Shown here: positions 1-9,186 of the stretch, in pieces | Layout of the letters: every line of letters begins with the position of its first letter | How positions within the stretch are numbered: the first letter of the stretch is position 1 | NCBI GenBank assembly: GCA_016208975.1 | Contig: JACQXA010000003.1 | Location: 1-64,000 of the forward strand | From: Nitrospinota bacterium | GTDB taxonomy: Bacteria > Nitrospinota_A > UBA7883 > JACRLM01 | Reading direction: 5' to 3' | DNA length: 64,000 bases | Notes under the pieces: generated by a model | The model's input: only the letters and a program-made list of their open reading frames with translations | Database searches by the model: none | Told to the model about the DNA's origin: nothing | Made by a program: the position numbers and the translations under genes

Positions 1-219
1 CCGTGGTCGCCCGACCACGGATTCCTGTGCGGAGTAGAAAAGACCGGGGCAACCCCGGTGAAGCGCAACATTTTATTGCGGCTCGTTCCATGTCACCCTT
101 CGATAAACTCGCGGTGCGCCATTTGTCATCCCGGCCAAGCGTAGCGCGAGCCGGGATCAGGGCCTCAACGAGGAATGAACGAAGCCCCGATGCCGGGTCA
201 AGCCCGGCATGACAATGTT
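1..219 (+). repeat. Composite intergenic repeat A-linker-A'-C (left end cut by window)
   Basis: Bases 1-20 are the palindrome CCGTGGTCGCCCGACCACGG (module A). A linker of about 20 bases and an inverted A' unit with CCGG arms (to about 64) follow, then the roughly 155-bp module C (65-219). Module C starts GCAACATTTTATTGCGGC and ends in a GCCGGG/CCCGGC hairpin and CATGACAATG. The same order recurs near 41.7, 49.3, 53.3 and 56.4 kb. The frame open through this block has no gene-like features and I treat it as non-coding. Confidence 0.9.
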
Positions 220-305
220 CGCTACCCCGTGGTCGCTGACCACGGCTGACCGCTTCCCCGTGGCATTCTTTCGATGCTTCCCCGTGGTCGCCAGACCACG
301 GTTTC
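220..305 (+). repeat. Three degenerate module A units
   Basis: Copies of the A core lie near 222, 250 and 276 (CCCCGTGGTCGCTGACCACGG and variants). Two keep the inverted arms and one is truncated after CCCCGTGG. Bases 306-399 hold no further recognised element and lead into exbB. Confidence 0.8.
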
Positions 306-399
306 CTTCCCCCTGGACAGGGGCGCCATGTTTCTTCCCAACTCCCTTTGCCCCCATTACCCCCTGCAAAACCAACCCTGTTTGTGATATAAATTCCGG

Positions 400-1167
400 A
401 TGAAAATATCTTCGTTGTCCCGCATGATGTCCGTTTTTTGCGCCGCTATGGCTTTATGGCCCTCAGCCGCCCTGGCCCAGGCCGGGGAACAGTCCGCCGC
501 CAGCGTTTGGGTGACCGCGTTCTTCCAGCGGGGCGGGCCGGTTATTTGGGTAATCGTGCTGTGTTCCGTGCTTTCCATAACCATCGCCCTGGAAAGGGCG
601 TACACCCTGCGCAAGAAGAAAATAATAAACACCGATTTTCTGCATGACGTAAAGAAATACGCCGTGAAAGGCGAGTTCGAAAAAGCCCTCATGGTCTGCA
701 GGAAGGTGGACGTGGCCATGTCCCGCATTACCCACGCCGGGCTCCTGCGGAGCAGGTTCGGCGTGCTGGAGGTGGAGCGGGCGCTGGAGGCCGCCGGGGC
801 GCACGAGGCAACCCTGCTGGAGGCCAACCTGCGTGGGTTGGGCGTCATAGCCAGCCTGGCCCCGATGCTGGGGCTTTTGGGCACCGTAACCGGCATGATA
901 AACGCGTTCTCCGCCATTTCGCTGGAGGGGGTGGGCAACCCCACGGTGGTGGCCGGCGGTATCGCCGAAGCCCTTATCAACACCGCCGCCGGGCTCGTGG
1001 TGGCCATCTACACCCTGGGTTTTTACCACTATTTCCGGGGCAAGGTGGACAAGCTTATCTACGAGATGGAGGAAATAAGCCTCCGCCTGGTGGAAGACAT
1101 CATGCACACCGTGGAGGCGGTGTCCCGCAGGCATAACGAGAAGGTGGCGTTCGAAGATGAAGTTTAA
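400..1167 (+). CDS. exbB: ExbB/TolQ-type proton channel protein
   Basis: The product is an inner-membrane subunit of the MotA/TolQ/ExbB family, which with ExbD uses the proton gradient to energize outer-membrane processes. The 255-aa protein starts with a signal-like segment (residues 1-27, ending ALAQA) followed by transmembrane spans near 47-66, 146-171 and 190-212. The family core is the Gly-rich stretch MLGLLGTVTGMINAF at about 156-170. The exbD start overlaps its last codons by 11 bp, showing translational coupling. No tonB, tolA or tolB is nearby, so TonB-type, Tol-type or other use cannot be decided. The Shine-Dalgarno is weak; the ATG was chosen because it includes the signal-like segment. 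Confidence 0.88.
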   Translation: MKISSLSRMMSVFCAAMALWPSAALAQAGEQSAASVWVTAFFQRGGPVIWVIVLCSVLSITIALERAYTLRKKKIINTDFLHDVKKYAVKGEFEKALMVCRKVDVAMSRITHAGLLRSRFGVLEVERALEAAGAHEATLLEANLRGLGVIASLAPMLGLLGTVTGMINAFSAISLEGVGNPTVVAGGIAEALINTAAGLVVAIYTLGFYHYFRGKVDKLIYEMEEISLRLVEDIMHTVEAVSRRHNEKVAFEDEV

Positions 1168-1558
1168 ACGAAACCGGGAGGAGGACTACGCCCTCCAGCT
1201 GATTCCCCTGATAGACGTCGTCTTCTTCCTTCTGGCTTTCTTCATGATCTCCACCACCTTCGCCGACCCCACCAAAAGCATGGACATCGAACTGCCGGAC
1301 TCACAGGCGGGCGCCGCCGCAAACGACCTTAAGGTGGTGGAGATAGACATCAACCGCGAAGGGGAGATTTTCTTCAACGGGGAGCCCGCCGACCCAAAAA
1401 CCCTCAAGGCCCTCATAACCGAAAAAATGCGGGGCATGAAAAAACGCTCGGCCATCGTGCGGGCGGACACATCGTCAAACCACGGCAAGGTGGTTCAGGT
1501 GATGGGCATCTGCAAAGAGGCCGGGGTGAACGATATCGGGGTGGCTGTGCGGCCATGA
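1157..1558 (+). CDS. exbD: ExbD/TolR-type energy transducer
   Basis: This 133-aa partner of the upstream ExbB has a short cytoplasmic N-terminus, one transmembrane helix (about residues 15-34) and a periplasmic domain. The helix carries the conserved Asp (D20, in LIPLIDVVFFLL) that serves as the proton-relay residue in this family. The length is normal for ExbD/TolR. Its stop overlaps the ATG of the next gene, so the three genes look like one operon. The assignment as ExbD rather than TolR is by general resemblance only. Confidence 0.9.
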   Translation: MKFKRNREEDYALQLIPLIDVVFFLLAFFMISTTFADPTKSMDIELPDSQAGAAANDLKVVEIDINREGEIFFNGEPADPKTLKALITEKMRGMKKRSAIVRADTSSNHGKVVQVMGICKEAGVNDIGVAVRP

Positions 1559-2340
1559 CGCTACGCGTTGTCTTCTGCGCCCTGATGGCCCTGTTAATCG
1601 CCATCCCCCCCGCTTCCGGCTGGCGGGACCGCGTCAAATCAAATGAAAAACCAACCCCCATCCCGTTTGACCGCAAGAAACTTTCCCACCGGGACGTCAG
1701 GCTGGCCGTGGCCCTGGCCCAGCAACCGCTAATGGTCCGGTACTCTGGATTTTCCACCCCCATGCGCACGGCCCTTTTTTTCCTGGATCACCCGACGCTG
1801 GCCTATAAACTTTATAGCCTTATGATCATCCGCCCGTCTTTCGTGCTCGCCGATGAGGGGCCGGGCGTTGGATGGAGCGCCACGTTTTACCCCGGCGCCA
1901 AGTACTTTGTATCCCCGATCACCTGGATCGGGGATACCATGTTCATCAAGTTCAGTTTCGTGGAGCGGACGGACTACTGGTTCGAGTTGAAAACAACCGG
2001 TTACGGGGTGGTGGTAGCGAAAATGGAACCGTACGGGCCGGTGGACACCAACCTGTCGTATGACATTTACGCGGTTAATGGCTCCTCAGCCCTTGATAAG
2101 CCGAAGCCCCTCTCTTTCCTCCAGAAAAGGATGATTCTGGAGGATTTCAGCCTGGCTGTCAGCGAATTAAACAAGATAATCGTTGAGGTGTACGAAGACC
2201 CGGTGTGGGCGCTGGGTAAAATGGAGGACGATATCCTGGATGGGGATGACAACACATATACCAAAGAAGAAATAAAGATTTTAAGGGAACATTTCACCGA
2301 GCGTTTGAAAAATCCCCCTAAGTCGAACATAAGGCGTTAG
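1555..2340 (+). CDS. Hypothetical exported protein of the exbBD operon
   Basis: The 261-aa protein begins with a signal peptide (residues 1 to about 22, ending PPASG); the rest is hydrophilic with no repeats or known motif. Its ATG overlaps the exbD stop codon by 4 bp, so it is co-translated with the proton-channel pair and probably works with it in the periplasm. A DGDDN acidic stretch near residues 226-232 might bind a divalent ion, but this is speculative. I do not recognise the family. It ends 11 bp from the convergent folP gene. Confidence 0.7.
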   Translation: MTLRVVFCALMALLIAIPPASGWRDRVKSNEKPTPIPFDRKKLSHRDVRLAVALAQQPLMVRYSGFSTPMRTALFFLDHPTLAYKLYSLMIIRPSFVLADEGPGVGWSATFYPGAKYFVSPITWIGDTMFIKFSFVERTDYWFELKTTGYGVVVAKMEPYGPVDTNLSYDIYAVNGSSALDKPKPLSFLQKRMILEDFSLAVSELNKIIVEVYEDPVWALGKMEDDILDGDDNTYTKEEIKILREHFTERLKNPPKSNIRR

Positions 2341-2351
2341 CCCCCCCCAAA

Positions 2352-3251
2352 CTATACTTTCCTGTCCCGAATGGAGGCGGCCACGATGGCCGCATGCCGG
2401 TTCATCACCACGTTGTGCGCCCTTATTATCGCCGCGCCTTTCATTACCGCCAGCGCGGTGACTGCCGCCGTGCCCGCGTCGCGCTCCTGGGGCGGCGCGC
2501 CCAGGATCTTGCCCAAAAACGATTTCCTGGAGGCGCCCACCAGCACCGGATAGCCCAGCTCCACAAGCTCGTCAAGCCTGTTTAGTATCTCGATATTGTG
2601 TTTTGCGGTCTTGGCGAACCCAAGCCCCGGGTCTATTATGATTTTCGATACTCCAGCCCGCCCCAACGAAGTTATGCGGCCCGTAAAATAACTTTTCAGC
2701 TCCCCCATCAGGTCGGCGTACCTGGCCTTTTTAGCCATGTCCCGGGGTGAGCCTTTCATGTGCATCACCACCACCGGCAGGTTGTATTGCGCCGCTATCC
2801 GGGCCATTTGAGGGCTGGAAACCCCGGTCACGTCATTTATTATCACGGCCCCGGCTTCCACGGCCTCCCGGGCCACCTCTGGTTTGCTTGTGTCCACCGA
2901 AACGGGGACTTTTGGATGGCGGGATACTATGCCCCGGATGACCGGTATAACGCGGCTGATTTCCTCCGGCGCGCTTACTGGTGGGGCGCCGGGGCGGGTG
3001 GATTCGCCCCCGATGTCCAGTATGTCCGCCCCATCGGCCACAAGCCTGTCGGCCTGGGCCATGGCGTCGGCTGTGTTTGAGTACAGGCCCCCGTCTGAAA
3101 AAGAGTCGGGCGTGATGTTTATCACGCCCATGATGAGCGGCCGGTTGAAAGGAAGCCTTAGCTTCCCGCAACGGTATTGCCGGGGAAACCCTGGCGGAGG
3201 GTTACTCCCCTCTCTTTTCGGACTTTTCGACGACGAAGGTTTCGATGGCAT
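2352..3251 (-). CDS. folP: Dihydropteroate synthase
   Basis: This folate-pathway enzyme condenses 6-hydroxymethyl-dihydropterin diphosphate with p-aminobenzoate. The first family signature is IMGVINITPDSFSDGG and the second is DILDIGGESTRPGA. The pterin/sulfa-site motifs GAVIINDVTG, DPGLGFAKT and VGASRKSFLG follow in order. The ATG at 3251 gives a 299-aa protein overlapping the end of infB by 50 bp and adds a Lys/Ser/Pro-rich leader. A shorter form from a TTG near the CGKLRLPF segment is possible. It is transcribed with infB, an unusual placement, since folP more often sits beside ftsH or glmM. Confidence 0.95.
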   Translation of the reverse strand: MPSKPSSSKSPKREGSNPPPGFPRQYRCGKLRLPFNRPLIMGVINITPDSFSDGGLYSNTADAMAQADRLVADGADILDIGGESTRPGAPPVSAPEEISRVIPVIRGIVSRHPKVPVSVDTSKPEVAREAVEAGAVIINDVTGVSSPQMARIAAQYNLPVVVMHMKGSPRDMAKKARYADLMGELKSYFTGRITSLGRAGVSKIIIDPGLGFAKTAKHNIEILNRLDELVELGYPVLVGASRKSFLGKILGAPPQERDAGTAAVTALAVMKGAAIIRAHNVVMNRHAAIVAASIRDRKV

Positions 3252-6006
3252 CGCCCACCTTGAGGTCGCTATAGCCTATGCCTATGCCACACTCGTACCC
3301 GGCCACCACCTCTTTCACGTCGTCTTTGAGCCTGCGAAGGGATGTGACCTTGCCGCTGTAGATAACCACGTTGTCGCGGATGAGCCGGGCTTCGTTCCCA
3401 CGGTTCACTTTGCCGGAAGCCACCAGACACCCGGCGATTATCCCAACCTTGCTCACGTTGAACACCTGGCGCACCTCGGCCTTGCCGGTGACCTTCTCCA
3501 CGAACACAGGCTCCAGCATGCCTTCAAGGGCCGCCTTGATGTCGTCAATGGCGTTGTAGATGATGCTGTAAAGGCGCACGTCCACGTCTTCGGCTTCGGC
3601 CTGGGCCTTGGCCTTCTCGCTGGGGCGCACGTTGAACCCGATAACGATGGCGTCTGACGCGGCGGCCAGGGCCACGTCCGTTTCGGTGATGCCGCCCACG
3701 GCGCCGTGTAGCACCCGGATGCGGACATCGCCCACCTTGATGTCTTCCAGCGCCTTCTTCACCGCTTCGATGGAACCCTGGAAGTCCGCCTTGATGATGA
3801 TGTTCAGCTCTTTTACGCCGCCCTTGGTTACCTGGGCGTGCAGGTTTTCAAGTTTCAGGTGCCCCTTGGCCTTGGCGCCTTCCTGCCGCTCGGCGTTCAT
3901 CCTGTTTATGGCCACCTGGTGGGCGCGCCGCTCGCTCTCCATCACCATGAAAGTCTCGCCCGCCGTGGGAACGCCGGAAATGCCCAGCACTTCCACCGGC
4001 GTGGAGGGGCCTGCGCTGTCTATCCTGTGCCCCTTGTCGTCTATCAGCGCCCTCACCTTGCCGTGATGCACGCCAGCCACAAAGGGGTCGCCTATTTTTA
4101 GCGTGCCTTTCTGCACCAGCACCGTGGCCACGGGGCCTCGGCCCTTGTCCAGCTTGGACTCGATTATGGCGCCGAACGCGGGCCTGTCCGGGTCCGCCTT
4201 CAGCTCCAGCACGTCCGCCTGCAGAAGGAGCATTTCCAGAAGATGGTCTATACCTATGCTCTTCTTGGCCGACACCTCGCAGAATATGGTGGAGCCGCCC
4301 CATTCCTCCGACACCAGCTCGTGCCCCGCCAGCTCCTCGCGTATGCGCTGGATGTTGGCTCCGGGCTTGTCTATCTTGTTCACCGCCACCAGCACCGGAA
4401 CGCCCGCCGCCTTGGCGTGATGGATGGCCTCCACCGTCTGCGGCATCACGCCGTCGTCTGCGGCCACCACCAGCACCACCAAGTCGGTCACAGCCGCGCC
4501 GCGGGCCCGAAGGGCCGTGAACGCCTCGTGGCCCGGGGTGTCCAGAAACACCACGGTGCCTTTGCCCAGCTTTACCGTGTAGGCGCCGATGCGCTGGGTT
4601 ATGCCGCCAGCCTCGCCTTCGGTGACGTTGGTTTTGCGTATCGTGTCCAGCAAAGAGGTTTTACCGTGATCCACGTGGCCCATGATGGTGACCACCGGCG
4701 GGCGGTGTTGCAACAGCGAGGCGTCTTCCACCTCCACCTCTTTGGCGCCAATCTCGGTCTCCTCGCGGGTGACGATCTCGTACCCCATCTCCAGGGCTAT
4801 TTCCTTGGCCACGTCCGCCTCGATGGTCTGGTTGAGGGTGGCCATTATCCCTTTGCCGATGAGTTTGCGGATGATCTCGTTGACGCCCACCCGCAGTTTC
4901 TCGGCGAATTCCTTCACCGTGGTGGCTTCGTCTATAACTATCTTGCGGGCTTCGGCCTCCTGCTTTTCCCGCTCTTCCTCGGCGATGAGGCGTTGTATCT
5001 CCGCCTCCTCCTCGCGCTCTTTGCGTCTTTTCTCCTCCAGCTCCCGGTTGGCGCGGCGGGTTTCCTCATCCTCACGGCGGCGCGCCTCGCCACCTTCGTG
5101 GCGTTTCAGCTTATCCAGCTTCTTGGAGTCATCATCCTCCCACCGGCGGTCGCGCTTGTGATCCTCTTTTTTCTTGCCGAACTTGTCCGCGCTATCTGGT
5201 TTTTTGGGCAAAATAGGCGGAGCGCTGGGCCCCTTGCCTCCCGGGCGCGGCGGCTCCCCGGGCCTGGTGAATCCCGGCCTTGGGCCGCGGAACTGCTCAC
5301 CACCGCCGGGCCGCCGGTCTTGCCGGAACCCTCCAGGGGCGCCCGGCCTCGGGGGCTGGCCACCACCGGGCCGCTGGCCTGATGGGCCTGTATATGGCGG
5401 CCTGGCGGGCTGGCCGCCGACGGGCTTCTGACCAGGGGGCACTGTATATGTGGGCCTGTAAGGCGCGGGCCTGGGCGCAAGCGGCGCGCGTTCCACCGGA
5501 GGTTTTGGCGCTGGCGCAGGAGCGGGCGCGGCTGGCGCCGGTTTAATCTCCACGGGAACTGGCGCAGGCGCGGGAGGGGCGGGAGGGGGCGTTACTTCCA
5601 CCACCGGGGCCGGAGCCTCCGCCTTCGTCTCCACCGGCGGTTTCTCTTCCACGACGTCGGGTTTTATCTCAAGTTGCGCCGGTTCTTCCTTCACAGCCTC
5701 CACATGCTCTTCATGGGCCGGAGCAGGTTTCTCCGCTGTTTTCGCGGCGGCCTTCTTGCCGGATGCGGCTTTGGGCGCGGGTATCTCTTCCTGTTTGGAC
5801 TCGGCGGGTTTGGCTTTGGCTTTGGTCTTCACCGTTCCGGCGATCCCCATGGCATGGGTCTGGCGGCGAAGCCTGTCCGCCAGGCTGTTCTCTATGGTGG
5901 AAGAGTGGCTCTTAACCGGGTATCCCATCTTGCTGAGAAGGTCCACCAAAGTCTTGCTTTGCACGCCAATTTCTTTGGCTAGCTCGTAAACGCGAATACC
6001 GGACAA
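3202..6006 (-). CDS. infB: Translation initiation factor IF-2
   Basis: This GTPase delivers initiator tRNA to the 30S subunit and promotes subunit joining. The 934-aa protein has an N-terminal IF2_N domain (residues 1 to about 50), then a long Ala/Pro/Lys/Gly-rich linker with PGGGQPPRP-type runs (about 60-300). A charged coiled segment and a second IF2_N-like domain (about 355-415) follow. The G domain has P-loop GHVDHGKT near residue 442, DTPGHEAF (G3) and NKID (G4), and is followed by the beta-barrel and IF2 C-terminal domains. The start is ATG, preceded by a good promoter. The rimP-nusA genes that normally precede infB are about 48 kb away. folP follows with an overlap. Confidence 0.98.
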   Translation of the reverse strand: MSGIRVYELAKEIGVQSKTLVDLLSKMGYPVKSHSSTIENSLADRLRRQTHAMGIAGTVKTKAKAKPAESKQEEIPAPKAASGKKAAAKTAEKPAPAHEEHVEAVKEEPAQLEIKPDVVEEKPPVETKAEAPAPVVEVTPPPAPPAPAPVPVEIKPAPAAPAPAPAPKPPVERAPLAPRPAPYRPTYTVPPGQKPVGGQPARPPYTGPSGQRPGGGQPPRPGAPGGFRQDRRPGGGEQFRGPRPGFTRPGEPPRPGGKGPSAPPILPKKPDSADKFGKKKEDHKRDRRWEDDDSKKLDKLKRHEGGEARRREDEETRRANRELEEKRRKEREEEAEIQRLIAEEEREKQEAEARKIVIDEATTVKEFAEKLRVGVNEIIRKLIGKGIMATLNQTIEADVAKEIALEMGYEIVTREETEIGAKEVEVEDASLLQHRPPVVTIMGHVDHGKTSLLDTIRKTNVTEGEAGGITQRIGAYTVKLGKGTVVFLDTPGHEAFTALRARGAAVTDLVVLVVAADDGVMPQTVEAIHHAKAAGVPVLVAVNKIDKPGANIQRIREELAGHELVSEEWGGSTIFCEVSAKKSIGIDHLLEMLLLQADVLELKADPDRPAFGAIIESKLDKGRGPVATVLVQKGTLKIGDPFVAGVHHGKVRALIDDKGHRIDSAGPSTPVEVLGISGVPTAGETFMVMESERRAHQVAINRMNAERQEGAKAKGHLKLENLHAQVTKGGVKELNIIIKADFQGSIEAVKKALEDIKVGDVRIRVLHGAVGGITETDVALAAASDAIVIGFNVRPSEKAKAQAEAEDVDVRLYSIIYNAIDDIKAALEGMLEPVFVEKVTGKAEVRQVFNVSKVGIIAGCLVASGKVNRGNEARLIRDNVVIYSGKVTSLRRLKDDVKEVVAGYECGIGIGYSDLKVGDAIETFVVEKSEKRGE

Positions 6007-6082
6007 ATCGCTCTCCTAACAAAATATTTCAAGCCCTTTTGGCCGTTCCCGCCCAGTGGGCCACCTATACGGTGAATTGTTT

Positions 6083-6111
6083 ATGATAATAACTGTTTAA
6101 CGTCTGTTCAA
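6083..6111 (-). promoter_or_regulatory. Probable sigma-70 promoter of infB
   Basis: On the minus strand TTGAAC (6106-6111) and TATCAT (6083-6088) are separated by exactly 17 bp. They lie 77 bp upstream of the infB ATG in an AT-rich stretch between infB and uppP. This would drive infB-folP. Confidence 0.5.
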
Positions 6112-6200
6112 TCTTTAAATTAAGCTAGTACGGGTTGTCTCGGTGGGATTGACCGGATGGACCTCCCGCAAAATGGCCCGCTCCGGATGGAAATGGCCGG

Positions 6201-7019
6201 TCAAACCAGGGTCAGTATCACTCCGCCCAGGGCTATGCAGTAATAACCGAAGTATGAGAAATGCCCTTTCTTCAACAGCGCCACCAGCAGAATCAGGCAA
6301 AGATAGCCCGACACCAGCGAAGCGGTGAACCCCCAGGCCAGGGAGGGCAAGGGATAGTTAAGCCCGGGCGACTCGAATTTCAGGACCAGCGCCCCCAGGA
6401 TGGCCGGTATGGAAAGCAGGAAAGAGAATTCCGCCGCGGTTTCCTTTTTTATCCCCATGAACAGCGCCAGGGTTATGGTGGCTCCGCTCCGGCTGATGGC
6501 GGGGATGATGGCCACCCCTTGGGCCACGCCGATCAGCGCCGCCTCCCACCAGGCGACATCGCTTATCTTCCGCTCCCGGTCTTTGGCCCAGATGGTGGTC
6601 AACAGCATCAGCCCGTTGAGGATCAGGGTTACCCCCGTCCAGTACATGGAGCCGAAAAGGCTTTCCAACTGGTCTTTAAAGGAAAGCCCGATGACAGCGG
6701 TGGGAACACTGCCCACCACGATGAGGAAAGCCATGCGGAACCCGGCGTTGCCCTCCAGCGCCCGGGAAAACTTCATTCCTGAGGATATGTCTTTCAGCCC
6801 GTCCAGGGAGCCCGACAGGGCCCCGGCTATGCCGGCCCGGTAAAACCAGATCACCGCCACCAGCGTGCCGATGTGCAGGATTATGTCGAAGAACACCGCG
6901 GGATCTTCCAGGCCGAACAGGTGATGGGCAATGACAAGATGGCCGGAAGAGCTTACCGGCAGGTATTCCGTAAGCCCCTGCACAAGACCAAGCACCACCG
7001 CCTGAAAAGTGTCTATCAT
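6201..7019 (-). CDS. uppP: Undecaprenyl-diphosphatase (UppP/BacA)
   Basis: This integral membrane phosphatase recycles undecaprenyl diphosphate to the lipid carrier used for peptidoglycan and surface glycans, and overexpression confers bacitracin resistance. The 272-aa protein has the family motif LTEYLPVSSSGHL (about residues 16-28, with the catalytic Glu/Ser/His region). The second motif IPAISRSGATI matches the PGxSRSG consensus. About eight hydrophobic helices cover the rest. Length and motif order are normal. It is followed at 195 bp by the infB start on the same strand, but infB has its own promoter. Confidence 0.96.
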   Translation of the reverse strand: MIDTFQAVVLGLVQGLTEYLPVSSSGHLVIAHHLFGLEDPAVFFDIILHIGTLVAVIWFYRAGIAGALSGSLDGLKDISSGMKFSRALEGNAGFRMAFLIVVGSVPTAVIGLSFKDQLESLFGSMYWTGVTLILNGLMLLTTIWAKDRERKISDVAWWEAALIGVAQGVAIIPAISRSGATITLALFMGIKKETAAEFSFLLSIPAILGALVLKFESPGLNYPLPSLAWGFTASLVSGYLCLILLVALLKKGHFSYFGYYCIALGGVILTLV

Positions 7020-7209
7020 CCGGCTATTTTCCCGCTATTATAATTTAATTCTGGAACCCCGGCGCGTTACAGGCGCCTGCAAGGAGATAAGAAGATACAT
7101 TACGAATACCTGTGTAACAAGAAAATTCAAACGGACGTGATTGCGCCGGGGGCGTTCAAGCGCATATAATGGGGCACAACAATATCCGGTTCATGTTCAA
7201 AGCCCCTTT

Positions 7210-8154
7210 ATGAGTGATAAAAAACACACGGTCGCCCTTATTGAGGACGAGTTCATCCGCGCCCATCCTATAAAGCGGAAATTCATGGAGGAAGGGTTCG
7301 CGGCCGAAACGTTCCCCTACGCGCTGGAGTCTTTGGATAAAATAGCGGCCATGGCGCCGGACATCATCGTGCTGGACTGCGACCCGGGTCACAAGACAGA
7401 CCCCTATTACCTGGCCGAGAAAATCCGGGCCGATGACAGGCTGAAAGGCGCCGAGGTGTTTTTTTACACCCAGGCCATAGACGTGCAGACCGAGATAATG
7501 TTGCGCAAACTCAAAATAACCTCCTACTTCACCAAGACCGAGAAAATTGAGTATCTAGTGGACGCGGCCCAACAGCATTTCGTGAACCTGGAGGCCGAAA
7601 AAGACAAGGGCAGGTGGGAAGACCAGATAAGCTCCCTGGACGTGCCGGAGCGGGAAAACGACGTTCAAAGCCCGGACACCCCCGCGGGTGAAGGGTTCGA
7701 AAGCACCCACGAGTTCTCCAGCATCCTGTCGGAGTTTGGCGCGGGGCTGGAGCGCCACCTGGCCAAGGACGAAAATTATCATGAGACCCGGTACAACCTG
7801 GGTGTGTCATACTACGAGATGGAGCTTTACGACAAGGCTCTGGAAGAGCTGACGATCAGCCTCCAGTCGCCGGACTTTTATTTTAAGAGCCTCAACATGA
7901 TGGGAATGGCCCACAGGCGCCTGGGGGAAACGGAAAAAGCCATCGAGAATTTCAAGAAGGGCTACCAGGAGGCCAAGGAGGAGTTCGTCAAACTCGGTTT
8001 TCTTTATGAGATCGGAGACACATACGACGCCGTAGGCAAACACCAGGACGCTTACCGGATGTTCGCGGCGGTGTACAAACAGAACAAGGAGTTTAAGGAC
8101 GTGCGCTCCAGGCTTATCACTCTTAAGAACCTGTTAGAGCCGAAGAACCCCTGA
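7210..8154 (+). CDS. Response-regulator receiver with C-terminal TPR repeats
   Basis: An N-terminal receiver-like domain (residues 1-120) has the acidic pocket VALIEDE, phospho-acceptor Asp56 in IIVLDCDPG and the conserved Lys in YFTKTE. A linker follows, then about three TPR units (from about 195), each with the YNLGVSYYEMELYDKALEEL pattern. There is no DNA-binding or enzymatic output domain, so output is likely protein-protein contact. I chose the ATG at 7210 because the longer frame from a TTG at 7141 adds 23 non-conserved residues. The stop lies 1 bp before the MglA-like GTPase, so the two probably work together. Confidence 0.85.
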   Translation: MSDKKHTVALIEDEFIRAHPIKRKFMEEGFAAETFPYALESLDKIAAMAPDIIVLDCDPGHKTDPYYLAEKIRADDRLKGAEVFFYTQAIDVQTEIMLRKLKITSYFTKTEKIEYLVDAAQQHFVNLEAEKDKGRWEDQISSLDVPERENDVQSPDTPAGEGFESTHEFSSILSEFGAGLERHLAKDENYHETRYNLGVSYYEMELYDKALEELTISLQSPDFYFKSLNMMGMAHRRLGETEKAIENFKKGYQEAKEEFVKLGFLYEIGDTYDAVGKHQDAYRMFAAVYKQNKEFKDVRSRLITLKNLLEPKNP

Positions 8155-8155
8155 C

Positions 8156-9037
8156 ATGGCTGTATTCAACTACGCCAACCGGGAGATAACGGCCAAGATA
8201 GTTTATTACGGCCCCGCCCTCTGCGGCAAAACCACCAACCTGGAGATCATCCATAAAAAAATAGCGCCCCAGAACCGGGGCCAGATGCTCTCCCTGGCCA
8301 CCGAAAGCGACAGGACGCTGTTCTTCGACCTGCTCCCGGTGGACATAGGGACCATCGGCGGCTTCTCCGTGCGCATCCAGCTTTACACCGTCCCTGGGCA
8401 GACCTATTACAACAAGACGCGCCAAATGGTGCTCCGCGGAGCCGACGGGGTGGTTTTCGTGGCCGACAGCCAGGAAAAAATGCTGGACGCCAACGCCGAA
8501 AGCATGAAGAACCTTGAGGAAAACATTACCGCCAACAATCTGGACTTCTCCTCTATCCCCCTGGTCATCCAGTTCAACAAGCAGGACTTGCCGCCGTTAA
8601 GCGCGGTGGAAGCCATGAACCAGGCCTTCAATCCGCGCAATGTCCCCACCACAAAGGCCGTGGCCATAAAGGGCGAAGGGGTGATGGAAACGTTCCGCCT
8701 CATCGTAAAAGAGGTGCTCACCGCCATGCAGACGCGGATAGGCAAGGGGGTGGATCCGGCGCCCGCAAGCAAACCACAGCAACCCCGGCCGGAAACCGCG
8801 CCTATGAAAGTGGTCTCCGAAAAACTGGGGGCCATACACGACGCCAGAGAGGGCGCCAGCGCCAGGCCCATGCCCATCAGCGCAAATCCCGTCCAGGCCA
8901 TCGCCGAACTGCGCGCCAGGCTCTCCCAAATCTCCCAGGCCACCCGGAGCCTCCAGGTCCAGCAGGAAGAAATGAAGAAGGCGCTGGACGAACTTACATT
9001 GCGAGTCTCGCAGGCGCAAAAAACGTCACAGTCTTGA
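8156..9037 (+). CDS. MglA-type Ras-like small GTPase with C-terminal extension
   Basis: Residues 1 to about 195 are a bacterial MglA-family GTPase. The P-loop is GPALCGKTT (residues 19-27), the switch II region is YTVPGQTYY and the base-specificity motif is NKQD. MglA proteins set cell polarity and direct motility machinery in Myxococcus, and similar GTPases occur in many bacteria. This one has a Pro/Ala-rich linker and a C-terminal coiled coil (about residues 245-290) that MglA proper lacks. No mglB-type roadblock gene is adjacent. It follows the REC-TPR gene by 1 bp, suggesting that the receiver protein controls or reads the GTPase. Confidence 0.92.
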   Translation: MAVFNYANREITAKIVYYGPALCGKTTNLEIIHKKIAPQNRGQMLSLATESDRTLFFDLLPVDIGTIGGFSVRIQLYTVPGQTYYNKTRQMVLRGADGVVFVADSQEKMLDANAESMKNLEENITANNLDFSSIPLVIQFNKQDLPPLSAVEAMNQAFNPRNVPTTKAVAIKGEGVMETFRLIVKEVLTAMQTRIGKGVDPAPASKPQQPRPETAPMKVVSEKLGAIHDAREGASARPMPISANPVQAIAELRARLSQISQATRSLQVQQEEMKKALDELTLRVSQAQKTSQS

Positions 9038-9186
9038 CGCTTGGGGCCTCGCCCATCAGAACCAGCGCCGTATTATTGACGCTGGGCGCCCCACTCGTTT
9101 AACCCGCATCCGCCATACCCCATAGCCGCTAGCGGCACAAGACTTGCTTAATTTACCCGCGAGAGATTATGGTGATATGAAAAATC

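Noticed and set aside
3-212. Open frames through module C (also at 41.7, 44.4, 49.2 and 53.5 kb)
   Set aside because: These are frames through the repeat that begin in module A; no start signals, and the C copy at 56.4 kb is truncated.
4243-5382. 379-aa frame antisense to infB
   Set aside because: No motif; infB is certain on the opposite strand.
9038-9186. Promoter in the gap before the AMIN/TPR gene (TTGCTT and TTATGG/GATTAT)
   Set aside because: Spacing and -10 match are poor; the gene may simply continue the upstream operon.
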